A stretch of DNA of 48,877 bases from contig WYBL01000101.1 of assembly GCA_011526565.1 (NCBI GenBank), positions 1-48,877 on the forward strand, written 5' to 3'. Origin of the DNA: Acidobacteriota bacterium. Its GTDB lineage: Bacteria; Acidobacteriota; Vicinamibacteria; Fen-336. How positions within the stretch are numbered: position 1 is the stretch's first letter; each line of letters starts with the position of its first letter. This document shows, one piece after another, positions 7,462 through 16,709 of the stretch. The translations under genes were made by a program, and so were the position numbers. Under the pieces are notes generated by a model that did not search any database, was not told the DNA's origin, and saw only the letters and a program-made list of their open reading frames with translations.

Positions 7462-9336
7462 CTACCGCAGCTCGCAGAGGCAGTGGGCGTAGACCCCGCG
7501 CGGGTCGTTCCAGGCCGCCAACTCGTCCGCCTCGAGGGCGACCGCGCGCAGCACGGCCTCGGCCGGGCCGCCGGGCGCGTCTTCCGCCGGGACCAGCGTG
7601 TACCCGAAGCGGGCGGCGAGGCGCGAGGCGCGGGCCGAGAAGCCCGCCATCAGCTTCTCGCGCAGCGAGCGCTCCTTCTCCACGTACGTCACCCGGTACT
7701 TGTCGCCCAGCTTCGCCTTCTGCGCCGCCGAGGCGATCGCGTCGGAGAGCCCGCCCAGCTTGTCGACCAGGCCGCGGTCCTTCGCGTCGGCCCCGCTCCA
7801 GACCCGGCCGCGGGCGACCTTGTCGACCTCGTCGCGGGTCATCTTGCGGGCCTTGCCCACCCGCTCGAGGAAGTCCTCGTAGCCGCGGTCGATCATCGCC
7901 TGGATGGCCCCCCCGGCCTCGGGCGGCAGCGCGCGGTCGAGGCGGACGCCGGCCCACGGCGCCGTGCCGACGCCGTCGACGCGCATGCCGAGGTGCTTCG
8001 AGAGCGGCTTCTCGAACGTTGGGAACATGCCGAAGATGCCGATCGAGCCGGTGATCGTCTCGGCGCTGGCCCAGATCTCGTCGGACGAGGTCGCGATCCA
8101 GTAGCCGCCCGAGGCGGCGACCGAGCCCATCGACACGACCACGGGCTTCTTCGCGTCGCGCGCGAGCTGCAACTCGCGTCGGATCACCTCGGACGCGAAC
8201 GCGCTGCCGCCGCCGCTGTCGACGCGCAGCACGATCGCCTTCACCTTCTCGTCCTCGCGCGCCGTGCGGATCAGCTCCGCCGTCGAGTCGCCGCCGATGC
8301 GCCCGGGCGCGGCCTTGCCGTCGACGATCGAGCCCTTCGCGACCACAACGGCGACCGCGTCGCCTTCGCCCTTCGTGCTGGGGCGGTCGTCGCCCAGCGC
8401 CTCGAGGTAGGTCGCCATCGACACCTGCCTGAACGACTTCGCCTTCTCGTCCTTGCCGGCGAGCTGGATCATCCGCGCCCGCACCTCGTCGCGCGAGGCC
8501 AGACGGTCCACCAGCTTCGCGTCCAGCGCCATCTTCCCGGGATCGCCGCCCGCCGCCTTCAGTCGCGCGGGGAGCTGCTCGACGAAGGCCGCGAGCGCCT
8601 CGGGTGTCGTCTTGCGGGCGCGGGCGACGCCCGTGAGGTAGGCCCGCCACAGGTCGCCCATCCACTCCAGGTCGGCCTCCTTCGCCTCGGGCGACATGTC
8701 GTTGCGCAGGTAGGGCTCCACGGCGGACTTGTACTCGCCGACCCGGAACACGTTCCAGGTGACGCCGAGGCGGTCGATCGCGTCGCGGTAGTAGGTGCGG
8801 TAGCGGCCGAAGCCCTCGATCAGCACCATGCCCTCGGGGTCGAGCAGGATCTCGTCGGCGTGGGCGGCGACGTGGTAGCGACGCATGTCGAACGTGTCGC
8901 CGGCGGCGATCACCTTCTTGCCGGACTTGCGGAAGTCCTGGAGCGCGGCCGCGACGTCCTGCAGGACGGTCATCCCGGCGCCGCCCATCTCGTCGAGGTC
9001 CAGGTAGACCGCGGAGATGCGCTCGTCGTCCTTCGCCGCGGCCAGCACGTCGAGCACGTCACGCAGCAGCGTCTGCGGCCCGCCGCCGCCCGCGAGGCCG
9101 GCCACCAGGTCCTGCGGCGAACGCGCGGTGAGCTGCTCGACGATCTCGCCTTTCGGCGCGACCACCAGCGCGGCCCCCTTCTCGACCTTCGGCCCGCCGG
9201 CCACGGCGGCGACGACGGCGCCGATCACGAGTGCCAGGAACAGCAGGTTGACGAACAGGCGGCGCGACTGGTCGAGCGCGCGGCCGAGGGCCGAGAAGAC
9301 GCGGCGGGGCAGCGAGCGGGGGCGATCGTCGTTCAT
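7462..9336 (-). CDS. sppA: Signal peptide peptidase SppA, long (67K-type) form
   Basis: A 624-residue inner-membrane serine protease that degrades cleaved signal peptides. From the chosen ATG, residues 1-45 contain a basic segment and one transmembrane helix (LFVNLLFLALVIGAVVAAV). Two tandem S49 domains follow. The Ser-Lys dyad is visible: Lys203 in GEYKSAVEP in the first half and Ser409 in GSVAASGGYWIA in the second, matching E. coli SppA (Lys209/Ser409). The frame stays open further upstream, but the ATG at 9336 gives the canonical N-terminus. It lies 49 bases downstream of the Ser/Thr kinase gene on the same strand, so cotranscription is likely. Its 3' end converges with folE. Confidence 0.95.
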   Translation of the reverse strand: MNDDRPRSLPRRVFSALGRALDQSRRLFVNLLFLALVIGAVVAAVAGGPKVEKGAALVVAPKGEIVEQLTARSPQDLVAGLAGGGGPQTLLRDVLDVLAAAKDDERISAVYLDLDEMGGAGMTVLQDVAAALQDFRKSGKKVIAAGDTFDMRRYHVAAHADEILLDPEGMVLIEGFGRYRTYYRDAIDRLGVTWNVFRVGEYKSAVEPYLRNDMSPEAKEADLEWMGDLWRAYLTGVARARKTTPEALAAFVEQLPARLKAAGGDPGKMALDAKLVDRLASRDEVRARMIQLAGKDEKAKSFRQVSMATYLEALGDDRPSTKGEGDAVAVVVAKGSIVDGKAAPGRIGGDSTAELIRTAREDEKVKAIVLRVDSGGGSAFASEVIRRELQLARDAKKPVVVSMGSVAASGGYWIATSSDEIWASAETITGSIGIFGMFPTFEKPLSKHLGMRVDGVGTAPWAGVRLDRALPPEAGGAIQAMIDRGYEDFLERVGKARKMTRDEVDKVARGRVWSGADAKDRGLVDKLGGLSDAIASAAQKAKLGDKYRVTYVEKERSLREKLMAGFSARASRLAARFGYTLVPAEDAPGGPAEAVLRAVALEADELAAWNDPRGVYAHCLCELR

Positions 9337-9385
9337 GGAAGAGCCTCTTCGAAAAGCCGAACTCGCGGCGAGCAGCGCGGCGTCG

Positions 9386-12073
9386 TCAGTCGCCGAACAG
9401 CTCGCCGCCGAACAGGGAGTGGCCACCGACGGCGGTGCGCAGGGCCCAGGCGGCCACGGCCAGCAGCAGCGCCACGACGAAGGCGGAGCCCGGGAACGCC
9501 CAGTGCCCGGGCGACAGGACCAGCGGGAACTCGAGCAGCACGCCGAAGCCGATCATGTTGGCGGCCAGCGCGACCAGCCCGAAGCGCATCAGGACGAAGA
9601 TCGGCACCGCCATCACCGCGGCCATCAGCAGCAGCATCAGCGGCAGGTTGGATCCGATCTGGAGCGCGGGCTGGAGGCCGAACAGGACGGACGCCACCAC
9701 CGCCGCTCGCAGGTCGCCGCGCAGCACGACCCGCAGCAGGAACAGCAGCAGGATCAGGCCCAGCGCCATCGCCACCGAGTCGAGGGCGCGGTCGAGCAAC
9801 GCGTCGATCAGCAGGCCGGGGCCCGTCAGCGCGTCGAGCCCGAAGTACTGCGGGCCCAGCGGGGCCAGGCCCAGCACCTCGCGCAGCCGCAGGATGGCGA
9901 CGAACGCCAGCGAGAAGGCTGCGCCGGTGGCGAGCCCGTAGAGCACGTGGCGGCCGACCAGCGGGTCGCGCCAGCCGCCCGCCAGCAGCCGGGTCCACGA
10001 GATCAGCACGTGCGGCCAGCGCCGCCGCAGCGAGGGCTCCACCGCCACGTACATCACCCACAGCGCCGCGGCCGCCAGCAGGCTCCAGGCCGTCCCGATG
10101 AAGAGCAGCCACAACTCCTGGTTGAGGTCGGGCACGTGGTCGGCGACCAGGGCCCAGTCGAGCAGCATCGCCAGCAGCGCGGCCCAGCCCAGGCGCGCCG
10201 CGCCGCGGCGGTCGCCGCGGCCGCTGCGCAGGTGGCGGAAGGCCAGCAGGCCCGCAGCGCCGAGCACGCCGACGAACAGGCCGATGCCCAGCGCGTTGGA
10301 CTGGCGCTGGGCCTGGGAACGCTCGAAGACCTGCTGTCGTTCCGCCCGCGTCCACGGCGCGATCACCTGGAACCACACGACCCGTCCGCCGTGGCCGGCC
10401 GCCTCGACCCGCAACTCGAGCTCGGGCCGCTCGGCCAGCCGGCCCACGAAGGCCACCCGCCGGTCGACGTCGAACGGTGGCCGCCAGCGCGGCGACGCGG
10501 GCTGGAACTGCGCGGGGTCGAGGTCCGCGAGGCGGAAGACCAGGCCCCAGTCGGGTTCCGCGGCCGGCTCGCCGGCCGCCTCGGCCTCGAACTGCGGGGT
10601 CACCGAGTAGAACTCGACGGGCCGGCCCGCCATGTCCAGCTCGACGCCGGCCATGCCGGCGACCACGATCGGCGGAGTCGACCAGAAGACGCGGCCGCTG
10701 GGCGCCGTCGACACCAGCGGGCGCGGACTCTGGCGGTACCAGTACGTGACGAACGGCGGGCGGCCGCCGCGAATCCGCTCCCAGCGGTCCGGCTCGCTCC
10801 GCTGTTCGATCCATCGCGCCTGGTCCAGGTCGATGCCGAGCCCGGTCGCGCTGTCCACGGCCGGGGCCGAGTGGCCCAGCTCGCGCAGGGCCGAGACGGC
10901 GCGGTCCTCGAGCACCGCCGGGGCGAGCGCGAACGGCACCTGGTTCTGCAGGTGGCGGGGCAGTCCCAGCGCGAGCGCCGCGAACCCGCACAGCACCGTG
11001 ACCGCGAACAGCGCCCACGCCCGCGCCGGCGCCAGCGCCTCGGTGCCGCCGGCCGCGGCCACCATCTCCGGCGACGGGGTCTGGCCCGCCGCCAGCGCGT
11101 CGGCCAGCGGGTCGCCGCCCGGCAAAGCCGCCGAGACCCACAGCGCCGAGGCCGGCCGCCGCGCCGGGTCCTTCTCGAGGCAGCGCAGGATCACCCGCTC
11201 GACGGCCGGGTCGATGTCCGGCGTCAGCGTCGAGGGCAGCGGCGGCACCTCCTCCTGGTGCTGGCGCGCCAGCTCGGTGTAGCTGCGCCCGTCGAACGCG
11301 CGGCGGCCCGTGAACAGCTCGTAGAGCACGAGACCGAGCGCGTAGAGGTCGCTGCGAATCGTCACCTCGCGCCCGGCGAGCTGCTCGGGCGCCATGTAGG
11401 CCGGCGTGCCCGAGCGCACCTCGTGACCGTCGACGCCGCCGGCGAAGGCGGCCAGGCCGAAGTCGGTCAGCCGGGCCTTGCCGCGGCCGTCGAGCATGAT
11501 GTTGTCGGGCTTCAGATCGCGGTGGAGGATGCCCTTGTCGTGCGCCGCGGCCAGCCCCGCGCACACCTGGCGCGCGATCTCCAGCGCCTTCTCCCCCGGC
11601 AGCCTCCCGATCCGCCGCGACAGCGCCGCCAGGTTCTCGCCGTCGACGTACTCCATCGACAGGAACGGCTGCCCCTCGAAGTCGCCGATGTCGTGGACCC
11701 GGCACACCGCCGGGTGGGCGATCTCGCGCGCGACCCGCACCTCTCCGTAGAAGCGGGCCAGCCGCTCGGGGTCGTGGACGAGCGTCTCGGGCAGGAACTT
11801 GAGGGCGACCGGCTGGCCGAGCCGCAGGTCGTCGGCCCGCCACACCTCGCCCATCCCGCCGCGCCCGAGCGGCCCGACGATCCGGTAGCGGTCGGTGAGG
11901 AGCTGCCCCGGGTGGAAGCGATCGGAGGGCATGTCGCCGGCCCGCGAGAGGTGGCGCGGCGTGGCCGAACCGGAGGCGGGCGTGCGCGGTCCCGGCGTCG
12001 GCACCGGCGGCGTCTCCCGCGGCCGCGGCGCGGTGCCCGTCGGAAGTTCGGAGCCTTCTTCGTCGCCGCTCAC
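9386..12073 (-). CDS. Membrane Ser/Thr protein kinase with periplasmic sensor and polytopic C-terminus
   Basis: About 895 residues from a GTG at 12073; an ATG at 11932 is an alternative, and neither has a strong Shine-Dalgarno. Residues 1-50 are Pro/Thr-rich. The PknB-type kinase domain spans about 60-330: glycine loop GRGGMGEV at 70-77, Lys92, catalytic HRDLKPDN with Asp186, DFGLA, and GTPAYMAPEQ, so all key residues for activity are present. A first transmembrane helix follows (AWALFAVTVLCGFAALALGL), then a roughly 200-residue extracytoplasmic region. The last 300 residues hold about seven or eight more helices, including EPSLRRRWP and RDPLVGR motifs that I recall from acidobacterial kinases. 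It lies upstream of sppA. Confidence 0.9.
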   Translation of the reverse strand: MSGDEEGSELPTGTAPRPRETPPVPTPGPRTPASGSATPRHLSRAGDMPSDRFHPGQLLTDRYRIVGPLGRGGMGEVWRADDLRLGQPVALKFLPETLVHDPERLARFYGEVRVAREIAHPAVCRVHDIGDFEGQPFLSMEYVDGENLAALSRRIGRLPGEKALEIARQVCAGLAAAHDKGILHRDLKPDNIMLDGRGKARLTDFGLAAFAGGVDGHEVRSGTPAYMAPEQLAGREVTIRSDLYALGLVLYELFTGRRAFDGRSYTELARQHQEEVPPLPSTLTPDIDPAVERVILRCLEKDPARRPASALWVSAALPGGDPLADALAAGQTPSPEMVAAAGGTEALAPARAWALFAVTVLCGFAALALGLPRHLQNQVPFALAPAVLEDRAVSALRELGHSAPAVDSATGLGIDLDQARWIEQRSEPDRWERIRGGRPPFVTYWYRQSPRPLVSTAPSGRVFWSTPPIVVAGMAGVELDMAGRPVEFYSVTPQFEAEAAGEPAAEPDWGLVFRLADLDPAQFQPASPRWRPPFDVDRRVAFVGRLAERPELELRVEAAGHGGRVVWFQVIAPWTRAERQQVFERSQAQRQSNALGIGLFVGVLGAAGLLAFRHLRSGRGDRRGAARLGWAALLAMLLDWALVADHVPDLNQELWLLFIGTAWSLLAAAALWVMYVAVEPSLRRRWPHVLISWTRLLAGGWRDPLVGRHVLYGLATGAAFSLAFVAILRLREVLGLAPLGPQYFGLDALTGPGLLIDALLDRALDSVAMALGLILLLFLLRVVLRGDLRAAVVASVLFGLQPALQIGSNLPLMLLLMAAVMAVPIFVLMRFGLVALAANMIGFGVLLEFPLVLSPGHWAFPGSAFVVALLLAVAAWALRTAVGGHSLFGGELFGD

Positions 12074-12191
12074 GGGCGTAACTTGAACACAGGTCGCGAC
12101 CGGGCGCCAAGCGCCGGCGCTGCGGCGCCGCGGCGGAGGCGGCACCGCCGTCCACGACAGGGTTATCGTGTCCGTTGCAAGGAGGTGGCCG

Positions 12192-12488
12192 ATGCCGGCC
12201 TACGTCGTCGCCGAGGTGGAGGTGAAGGACGCTGTCGAGTACGAGGAGTACAAGGCCAAGGCTGCGGCATCGATCGCCCTCTACGGCGGGCGCTACCTCG
12301 CCCGCGGCGGTGAGGTCGCGGCCCTCGAGTGCGAGGCGCCGCCGCGGCGCATCGCCATCCTCGAGTTCCCGACGCTGGCGCGGGCGAAGGAGTGGTTCGG
12401 CTCCCCCGAGTACACGCAGGCGCGCGCCATCCGGCTGCGGGCAGCGACCGCGCGCCTGTACGCCGTCGACGGCGTGGCCTCGACCTGA
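12192..12488 (+). CDS. DUF1330 family small protein
   Basis: A 98-residue dimeric alpha-beta barrel protein (ferredoxin-like fold). It begins [21 protein letters not shown] and contains the family blocks [28 protein letters not shown] and [12 protein letters not shown]. The biochemical role of DUF1330 is unknown; some relatives are annotated as isomerase- or monooxygenase-like, with no evidence here. The start is fixed by AAGGAGG at 12179-12185. A TATCGT hexamer at 12164-12169 could be its -10. It faces the uvrB 3' end. Confidence 0.9.
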   Translation: MPAYVVAEVEVKDAVEYEEYKAKAAASIALYGGRYLARGGEVAALECEAPPRRIAILEFPTLARAKEWFGSPEYTQARAIRLRAATARLYAVDGVAST

Positions 12489-12504
12489 CCCCTCGAAGTC
12501 GGTC

Positions 12505-12524
12505 GAGCGCGGCGGGTTGCGCTC
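12505..12524. terminator. Short inverted repeat between convergent genes
   Basis: GAGCGC (12505-12510) and GCGCTC (12519-12524) pair around an 8-base loop in the 54-base gap between the DUF1330 gene and uvrB. The stem is short and lacks a T-run on either side, so it is at best a weak bidirectional terminator. Confidence 0.25.
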
Positions 12525-12542
12525 TGCCAGGGCGCGCGTCCT

Positions 12543-14585
12543 TCACAGCGAGAAGGAGCGCTCGCGCAGCGCCTTGATGTGGTCGCGCAGTTCCGCCGCC
12601 TTCTCGAACTCCAGGTTCTTCGCGGCCTCGCGCATCTGCTTCTCGAGCGCCTTGATCTCGCGCTCGAGGTCGTCGGTCGTGCGGAAGCGGTCGAGGTCCA
12701 GCTTCTTGTCGCGCTGCGGGATCTCCGGGTAGTCCGACTCGTAGACCGTGGTCAGCAGTTCTCCGAGCTGCTTGCGCACGCTCTCGGGCGTGATGCCGTG
12801 CTCGCGGTTGTACTCCTGCTGGCGCGCGCGGCGGCGATCGGTCTCGCCCATCGCCGCCTTCATCGAGTCGGTCTCCTGGTCGGCGTACAGGATGACCGTG
12901 CCGTCGACGTTGCGGGCGGCGCGGCCGATGGTCTGGATCAGCGAGCCCGCGGAGCGCAGGAAGCCCTCCTTGTCGGCGTCGAGGATGGCGACCAGCGAGA
13001 CCTCCGGCAGGTCGAGCCCCTCGCGCAGCAGGTTGATGCCGACTAGCACGTCGAACTCGCCCAGCCGCAGGTCGCGCAGCAGCTTGACCCGCTCCAGCGT
13101 CTCGATGTCGGAGTGCAGGTAGCGCACGCGGACGCCGAGGTCGGTGTAGTACTCGGTGAGGTCCTCGGCCATGCGCTTGGTCAGCGTGGTGACCAGCACC
13201 CGCTCGTTGCGGGCGGCGCGGACGCGGATCTCGGCCAGCAGGTCGTCGACCTGGCCCGCGACCGGCCGCACGTGGATCACCGGGTCGACGAGGCCCGTCG
13301 GCCGGATCACCTGCTCGACCACGACGCCGCGGCTCTTCGCCAGCTCGTACGGCCCCGGCGTCGCCGAGACGTAGATCACCTGCCCCAGCCGCTGTTCGAA
13401 CTCCTCGAAGTTCAGCGGGCGGTTGTCGAGCGCCGACGGCAGCCGGAAGCCGTACTCGACGAGCGTGGTCTTGCGCTGGCGGTCGCCGTGGAACATGCCG
13501 CGCACCTGCGGCACGCTCTGGTGGCTCTCGTCGATCACCATCACCGCGTCCTTCGGCAGGTAGTCGAGCAGGGTCGGCGGCGGCTCGCCGGGCGCGCGGC
13601 CCGACAGGTGGCGCGAGTAGTTCTCGATGCCGTGGCAGTGGCCGACCTCGCGCAGCATCTCGAGGTCGAACATCGTGCGCTGGTGCAGGCGCTGCGCCTC
13701 CAGCAGCTTGCCCTGCAGCTCCAGCTCGCGCTGGCGCGGCAGCAGCTCCTCCTCGATGGTGCGGATCGCGTCCTCCAGCCGCGGCCGCGGCGTCACGTAG
13801 TGGGAGGACGGGTAGATCGCGACCTGGGCCAGCTTCGCGAGCGGCTTGCCGGTCAGCGGGTCGAACGACTGCAGCGACTCGATCTCGTCGCCGAACAGCT
13901 CGACCCGGATGCCGAACTCCTCGTAGGCGGGGATGATCTCGACGGTGTCGCCGCGGACCCGGAACGTGCCGCGCTTCAAGTCCATGTTGTTGCGGTCGTA
14001 GCGGGCCTCGACCAGCTTGGAGAGCAGCTCCGAGCGGTCGAGGGTGTCGCCGACGCGCAGGAACAGCAGCATCCCGTAGTAGGCCTCCGGCGAGCCGAGG
14101 CCGTAGATGCAGGAGACCGAGGCGACGATCACCACGTCGCGGCGCTCGAACAGCGAGCGCGTCGCCGACAGCCGCAGGCGGTCGATCTCCTCGTTGATCG
14201 TCGACTCCTTGTCGATGTAGGTGTCGGACTGCGGGACGTAGGCCTCGGGCTGGTAGTAGTCGTAGTAGGAGACGAAGTACTCGACCGCGTTGCGCGGAAA
14301 GAACGACTTGAACTCCTGGTAGAGCTGGGCAGCCAGCGTCTTGTTGTGGGCCAGCACCAGCGCCGGGCGGTTGACCGCCTCCAGCACCCTGGCGATCGTG
14401 TAGGTTTTGCCGCTGCCGGTGACGCCGAGCAGCACCTGCTCCTTGTCGCCCCGCTCGAGCCCGGCCACCAGCTCGGCGATCGCACGCGGCTGGTCGCCCT
14501 TGGGCTCGTACTCGCTCTCGACCGTGAGCCGGGTGTCGGCCAGCGCCGGCGCCAGCCGCGGGGCCTCCTCGCGGGTTTTCGCCAT
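12543..14585 (-). CDS. uvrB: Excinuclease ABC subunit UvrB
   Basis: A 680-residue DNA repair helicase that, loaded by UvrA, verifies damage and recruits UvrC. Seen: [10 protein letters not shown], Walker [11 protein letters not shown] (54-63), the beta-hairpin region [20 protein letters not shown] (about 107-126), a [15 protein letters not shown]-like motif, [14 protein letters not shown] and QTIGRAARN (motifs V and VI). The C-terminal UVR motif binding UvrC ([29 protein letters not shown]) is intact. Length is standard. On the minus strand a TATGAT hexamer (14598-14593) lies only 7 bases before the ATG, implying a leaderless transcript divergent from the bactofilin gene. Confidence 0.98.
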   Translation of the reverse strand: MAKTREEAPRLAPALADTRLTVESEYEPKGDQPRAIAELVAGLERGDKEQVLLGVTGSGKTYTIARVLEAVNRPALVLAHNKTLAAQLYQEFKSFFPRNAVEYFVSYYDYYQPEAYVPQSDTYIDKESTINEEIDRLRLSATRSLFERRDVVIVASVSCIYGLGSPEAYYGMLLFLRVGDTLDRSELLSKLVEARYDRNNMDLKRGTFRVRGDTVEIIPAYEEFGIRVELFGDEIESLQSFDPLTGKPLAKLAQVAIYPSSHYVTPRPRLEDAIRTIEEELLPRQRELELQGKLLEAQRLHQRTMFDLEMLREVGHCHGIENYSRHLSGRAPGEPPPTLLDYLPKDAVMVIDESHQSVPQVRGMFHGDRQRKTTLVEYGFRLPSALDNRPLNFEEFEQRLGQVIYVSATPGPYELAKSRGVVVEQVIRPTGLVDPVIHVRPVAGQVDDLLAEIRVRAARNERVLVTTLTKRMAEDLTEYYTDLGVRVRYLHSDIETLERVKLLRDLRLGEFDVLVGINLLREGLDLPEVSLVAILDADKEGFLRSAGSLIQTIGRAARNVDGTVILYADQETDSMKAAMGETDRRRARQQEYNREHGITPESVRKQLGELLTTVYESDYPEIPQRDKKLDLDRFRTTDDLEREIKALEKQMREAAKNLEFEKAAELRDHIKALRERSFSL

Positions 14586-14592
14586 CCGAGCA

Positions 14593-14598
14593 TCATAT
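14593..14598 (-). promoter_or_regulatory. -10 element TATGAT of uvrB
   Basis: The minus-strand TATGAT hexamer (5 of 6 to consensus) is separated by 7 bases from the uvrB start at 14585. Transcription would initiate at or next to the start codon. No LexA-type CTGT-N8-ACAG box is visible in the roughly 75 bases shared with the divergent gene. Confidence 0.45.
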
Positions 14599-14643
14599 TC
14601 GGCGCCCTGCCCTGCCGGTTCCGCCGGAGTCGGGGCACACGGC

Positions 14644-14649
14644 TACAAT
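14644..14649 (+). promoter_or_regulatory. -10 element TACAAT of the bactofilin-lpxD operon
   Basis: TACAAT in GGCTACAATC ends 10 bases before the ATG at 14660, with no Shine-Dalgarno between. The predicted transcript has a leader of only a few bases. A weak TTCCGC at 14619 could be the -35, but its spacing is long. Confidence 0.5.
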
Positions 14650-14659
14650 CGCCCTCGCA

Positions 14660-14983
14660 ATGGACGACGCCACCGTCATCGACGCCGCGGCCGACGTGGA
14701 AGGCCGCATCCAGGGCCAGGACGCCCGCATCCACGGCCGCTTCAAGGGCGACATCGAGCTCAAGGGCCGGCTCACGCTCGGCGAAGGAGCGAAGGTCGAC
14801 GCCAAGGTGCGCTGCGAGTCCGCCGAGGTCGCCGGCGAGTTCCAGGGCGAGCTGCGCGCGCGCAGGGCCACCCTGCTCGAGAAGGCGAAGGTCTCGGGTA
14901 CCGTCGTCGCCGAGGTCCTCGCGATCCGCGACGGCGCCGTGGTCAACGCCGCCATCGAGACGGCCACGCCGCCCGCGAAGTGA
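14660..14983 (+). CDS. Bactofilin family protein
   Basis: A 107-residue polymerising beta-helix cytoskeletal protein (formerly DUF583). The repeated short beta rungs are visible: VEGRIQGQDARIHGRFKGDI, LTLGEGAKVDAKVRCESAEV, EFQGELRA, LLEKAKVSGTVVAEVLAIRDGAVVN. Bactofilins form nucleotide-free filaments at the membrane and scaffold cell-wall or envelope enzymes. The stop codon overlaps the GTG start of lpxD (GTGA), so the two products are translationally coupled. This pairing is less common than bactofilin next to an M23 peptidase. Confidence 0.92.
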   Translation: MDDATVIDAAADVEGRIQGQDARIHGRFKGDIELKGRLTLGEGAKVDAKVRCESAEVAGEFQGELRARRATLLEKAKVSGTVVAEVLAIRDGAVVNAAIETATPPAK

Positions 14984-15984
14984 GGCTCGACGCGCTGGCG
15001 GCGCGGCTCGGCTGCGCGCTGCGCGGCGACGGCGCCGTCGAGGTGACGCGGGTGGCGGGTCTCGAGCAGGCGGGCCCTGGCGAGATCACGTTCCTCGCCA
15101 ACCCGCGCTACGCCGAGAAGCTGGGCGCGACCCGCGCCTCGGCGGTGATCGTGCGGCCCGAGGTCGAGACGGCGCAGCCCGCGCTGCTGACCGACAACCC
15201 CTACCTCGCTTTCGCCCGCGCGCTCGAGGTGCTGCACCCGCAGCCGAAGCCGGCGCCGGGTGTGCACCCCGCGGCCTGCGTCGACCCGTCCGCCACGCTC
15301 GGCGAGGGCGTCCACGTCGGTGCGTACGCCGTGATCGGGGCCGGCTGCAGCGTCGGCCCGTGCAGCGTGATCCACCCCCACGTGGTGCTCTACCCCGGCG
15401 TCACCGTGGGAGCCGACTGCATGCTGCACTCCGGGGCGCAGGTGCGCGAGGGCTGCCGGCTCGGCGACCGCGTCGTGCTGCAGAACAACGCGGTGATCGG
15501 CGCCGACGGCTTCGGCTTCGCGCGCGACGCGCAGGGCCGCTACAACAAGATCCCGCAGGTCGGCATCGTCGTGCTCGAGGACGACGTCGAGGTCGGCGCG
15601 CTGACCGCGATCGACCGCGCGGCGCTGGCCGAGACCCGGATCGGCCGCGGCACCAAGCTCGACAACCTGGTCCAGATCGGCCACTCGGTGACGGTCGGTG
15701 AAGACACCGTGATGGCCGCCCAGGTCGGCATCGCCGGCTCGACGAAGGTCGGCCGCCAGGTGACGCTGGCCGGCCAGGTCGGGGTCGCGGGCCACTTGAC
15801 GATCGGCGACGGAGCCATCGCGACCGGCCAGACCGGGGTGTCCTCGTCCGTCGAGGCCGGGGCCGTGGTCTCGGGGACCCCGGTCCAGAAGAGCCGCGAG
15901 TGGCGGCGCTCGTCGCTGCTGTTCGCGCGGCTGCCCGAGCTGTTCGCGCGCTTGAAGGCGGTCGAGAAGAAGCTCGGCGGCTGA
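14980..15984 (+). CDS. lpxD: UDP-3-O-acylglucosamine N-acyltransferase LpxD
   Basis: A 334-residue lipid A enzyme transferring a 3-hydroxyacyl chain from ACP to the 2-amino group of UDP-3-O-acyl-GlcN. The N-terminal uridine-binding domain (1-90) has EITFLANPRYAEKL. The left-handed beta-helix of hexapeptide repeats (95-310) includes GADGFGFARDAQGRYNKIPQ, and NLVQIGHS with the catalytic His235 (E. coli His239). A C-terminal helical tail ends LFARLKAVEKKLGG. The GTG start overlaps the bactofilin stop. No other lpx gene is nearby, so it is unlinked from the usual fabZ-lpxA cluster within this window. Confidence 0.96.
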   Translation: MRLDALAARLGCALRGDGAVEVTRVAGLEQAGPGEITFLANPRYAEKLGATRASAVIVRPEVETAQPALLTDNPYLAFARALEVLHPQPKPAPGVHPAACVDPSATLGEGVHVGAYAVIGAGCSVGPCSVIHPHVVLYPGVTVGADCMLHSGAQVREGCRLGDRVVLQNNAVIGADGFGFARDAQGRYNKIPQVGIVVLEDDVEVGALTAIDRAALAETRIGRGTKLDNLVQIGHSVTVGEDTVMAAQVGIAGSTKVGRQVTLAGQVGVAGHLTIGDGAIATGQTGVSSSVEAGAVVSGTPVQKSREWRRSSLLFARLPELFARLKAVEKKLGG

Positions 15985-16001
15985 AGCCGCGCGCTACGCC
16001 G

Positions 16002-16709
16002 CTACGAGGCCCAGTGGGGGAGGAAGCGGTCGCGCCACGTGCGCAGCGCGTCGGTCTGCACCTCGAGGCTGGTGATCTCGCCGAGCGCGTTGAGGGTGAA
16101 CAGCGCGTTGAGCGGCGCGTCGCGCACGCCGGTCGAGGCCAGCCGCTTGCCGAAGCCGCCGTTGGCGACGCGCAGTTCCTCGAGGAAGCGGCCGAGCGCC
16201 TCCAGCGAGAAGTCGGCCGGCCGGCCGGCCTCGGCCAGGAAGTACTGCGCGAGCAGGAACGAAGACACCGTGCGGTAGGTCGACTCCTCCGGGCTCATGA
16301 ACGGCAGGTGGGTGGCCAGCATCGGCCGCAGCCGGCTCAGGACCGGGCAGCCCGAGGCCACCGTGTAGATGCCGAACAGCGAGCCGAGGCACTCCTGGAG
16401 CGCGGCTTCCTTCGAGTAGGTGCGCCCCGCTGCCTCGACCTCGACGCGGACCCGCTCGAACGACTGTCGATCGGCGAAGGCTGCCACCAGCGGGTGGAGG
16501 CGCTCGGCGATCGGGCAGCGCGGCACGAGATCCTCGCGCAGCGGGCAGTTCGGGCACTGGTGATGGCCGAGGCGGGCCCACGCGGGGAACGGCTCGGGCG
16601 CCGGGCCCGCGAGCGCGAGCGTCACGGGGTCGAGCTCGACGACGAACTCGCGACGCGTTCCGTCCTCGAAGGCGAAGCGGTAGACGAAGCGCAGCGCGCG
16701 CCGGCTCAT
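16002..16709 (-). CDS. Cys-rich conserved protein (DUF6901-like), unknown function
   Basis: A 235-residue soluble protein. Residues 1-45 resemble a small beta domain (YRFAFEDGTRREFVVELD). Residues 48-68 carry HHQCPNCPLREDLVPRCPIA, three cysteines and two histidines that look like a metal or Fe-S site. The rest is helical and includes ECLGSLFGIYTVASGCPVLSRLRPM. The pattern recalls a conserved hypothetical family I know as DUF6901, but that is uncertain. Its ATG overlaps the stop of the upstream VWA gene (ATGA), so the two are translationally coupled. Confidence 0.75.
   Translation of the reverse strand: MSRRALRFVYRFAFEDGTRREFVVELDPVTLALAGPAPEPFPAWARLGHHQCPNCPLREDLVPRCPIAERLHPLVAAFADRQSFERVRVEVEAAGRTYSKEAALQECLGSLFGIYTVASGCPVLSRLRPMLATHLPFMSPEESTYRTVSSFLLAQYFLAEAGRPADFSLEALGRFLEELRVANGGFGKRLASTGVRDAPLNALFTLNALGEITSLEVQTDALRTWRDRFLPHWAS

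Noticed and set aside
14586..14659. LexA/SOS box upstream of uvrB
   Set aside because: No CTGT-N8-ACAG or other clear palindrome is visible in the divergent gap.
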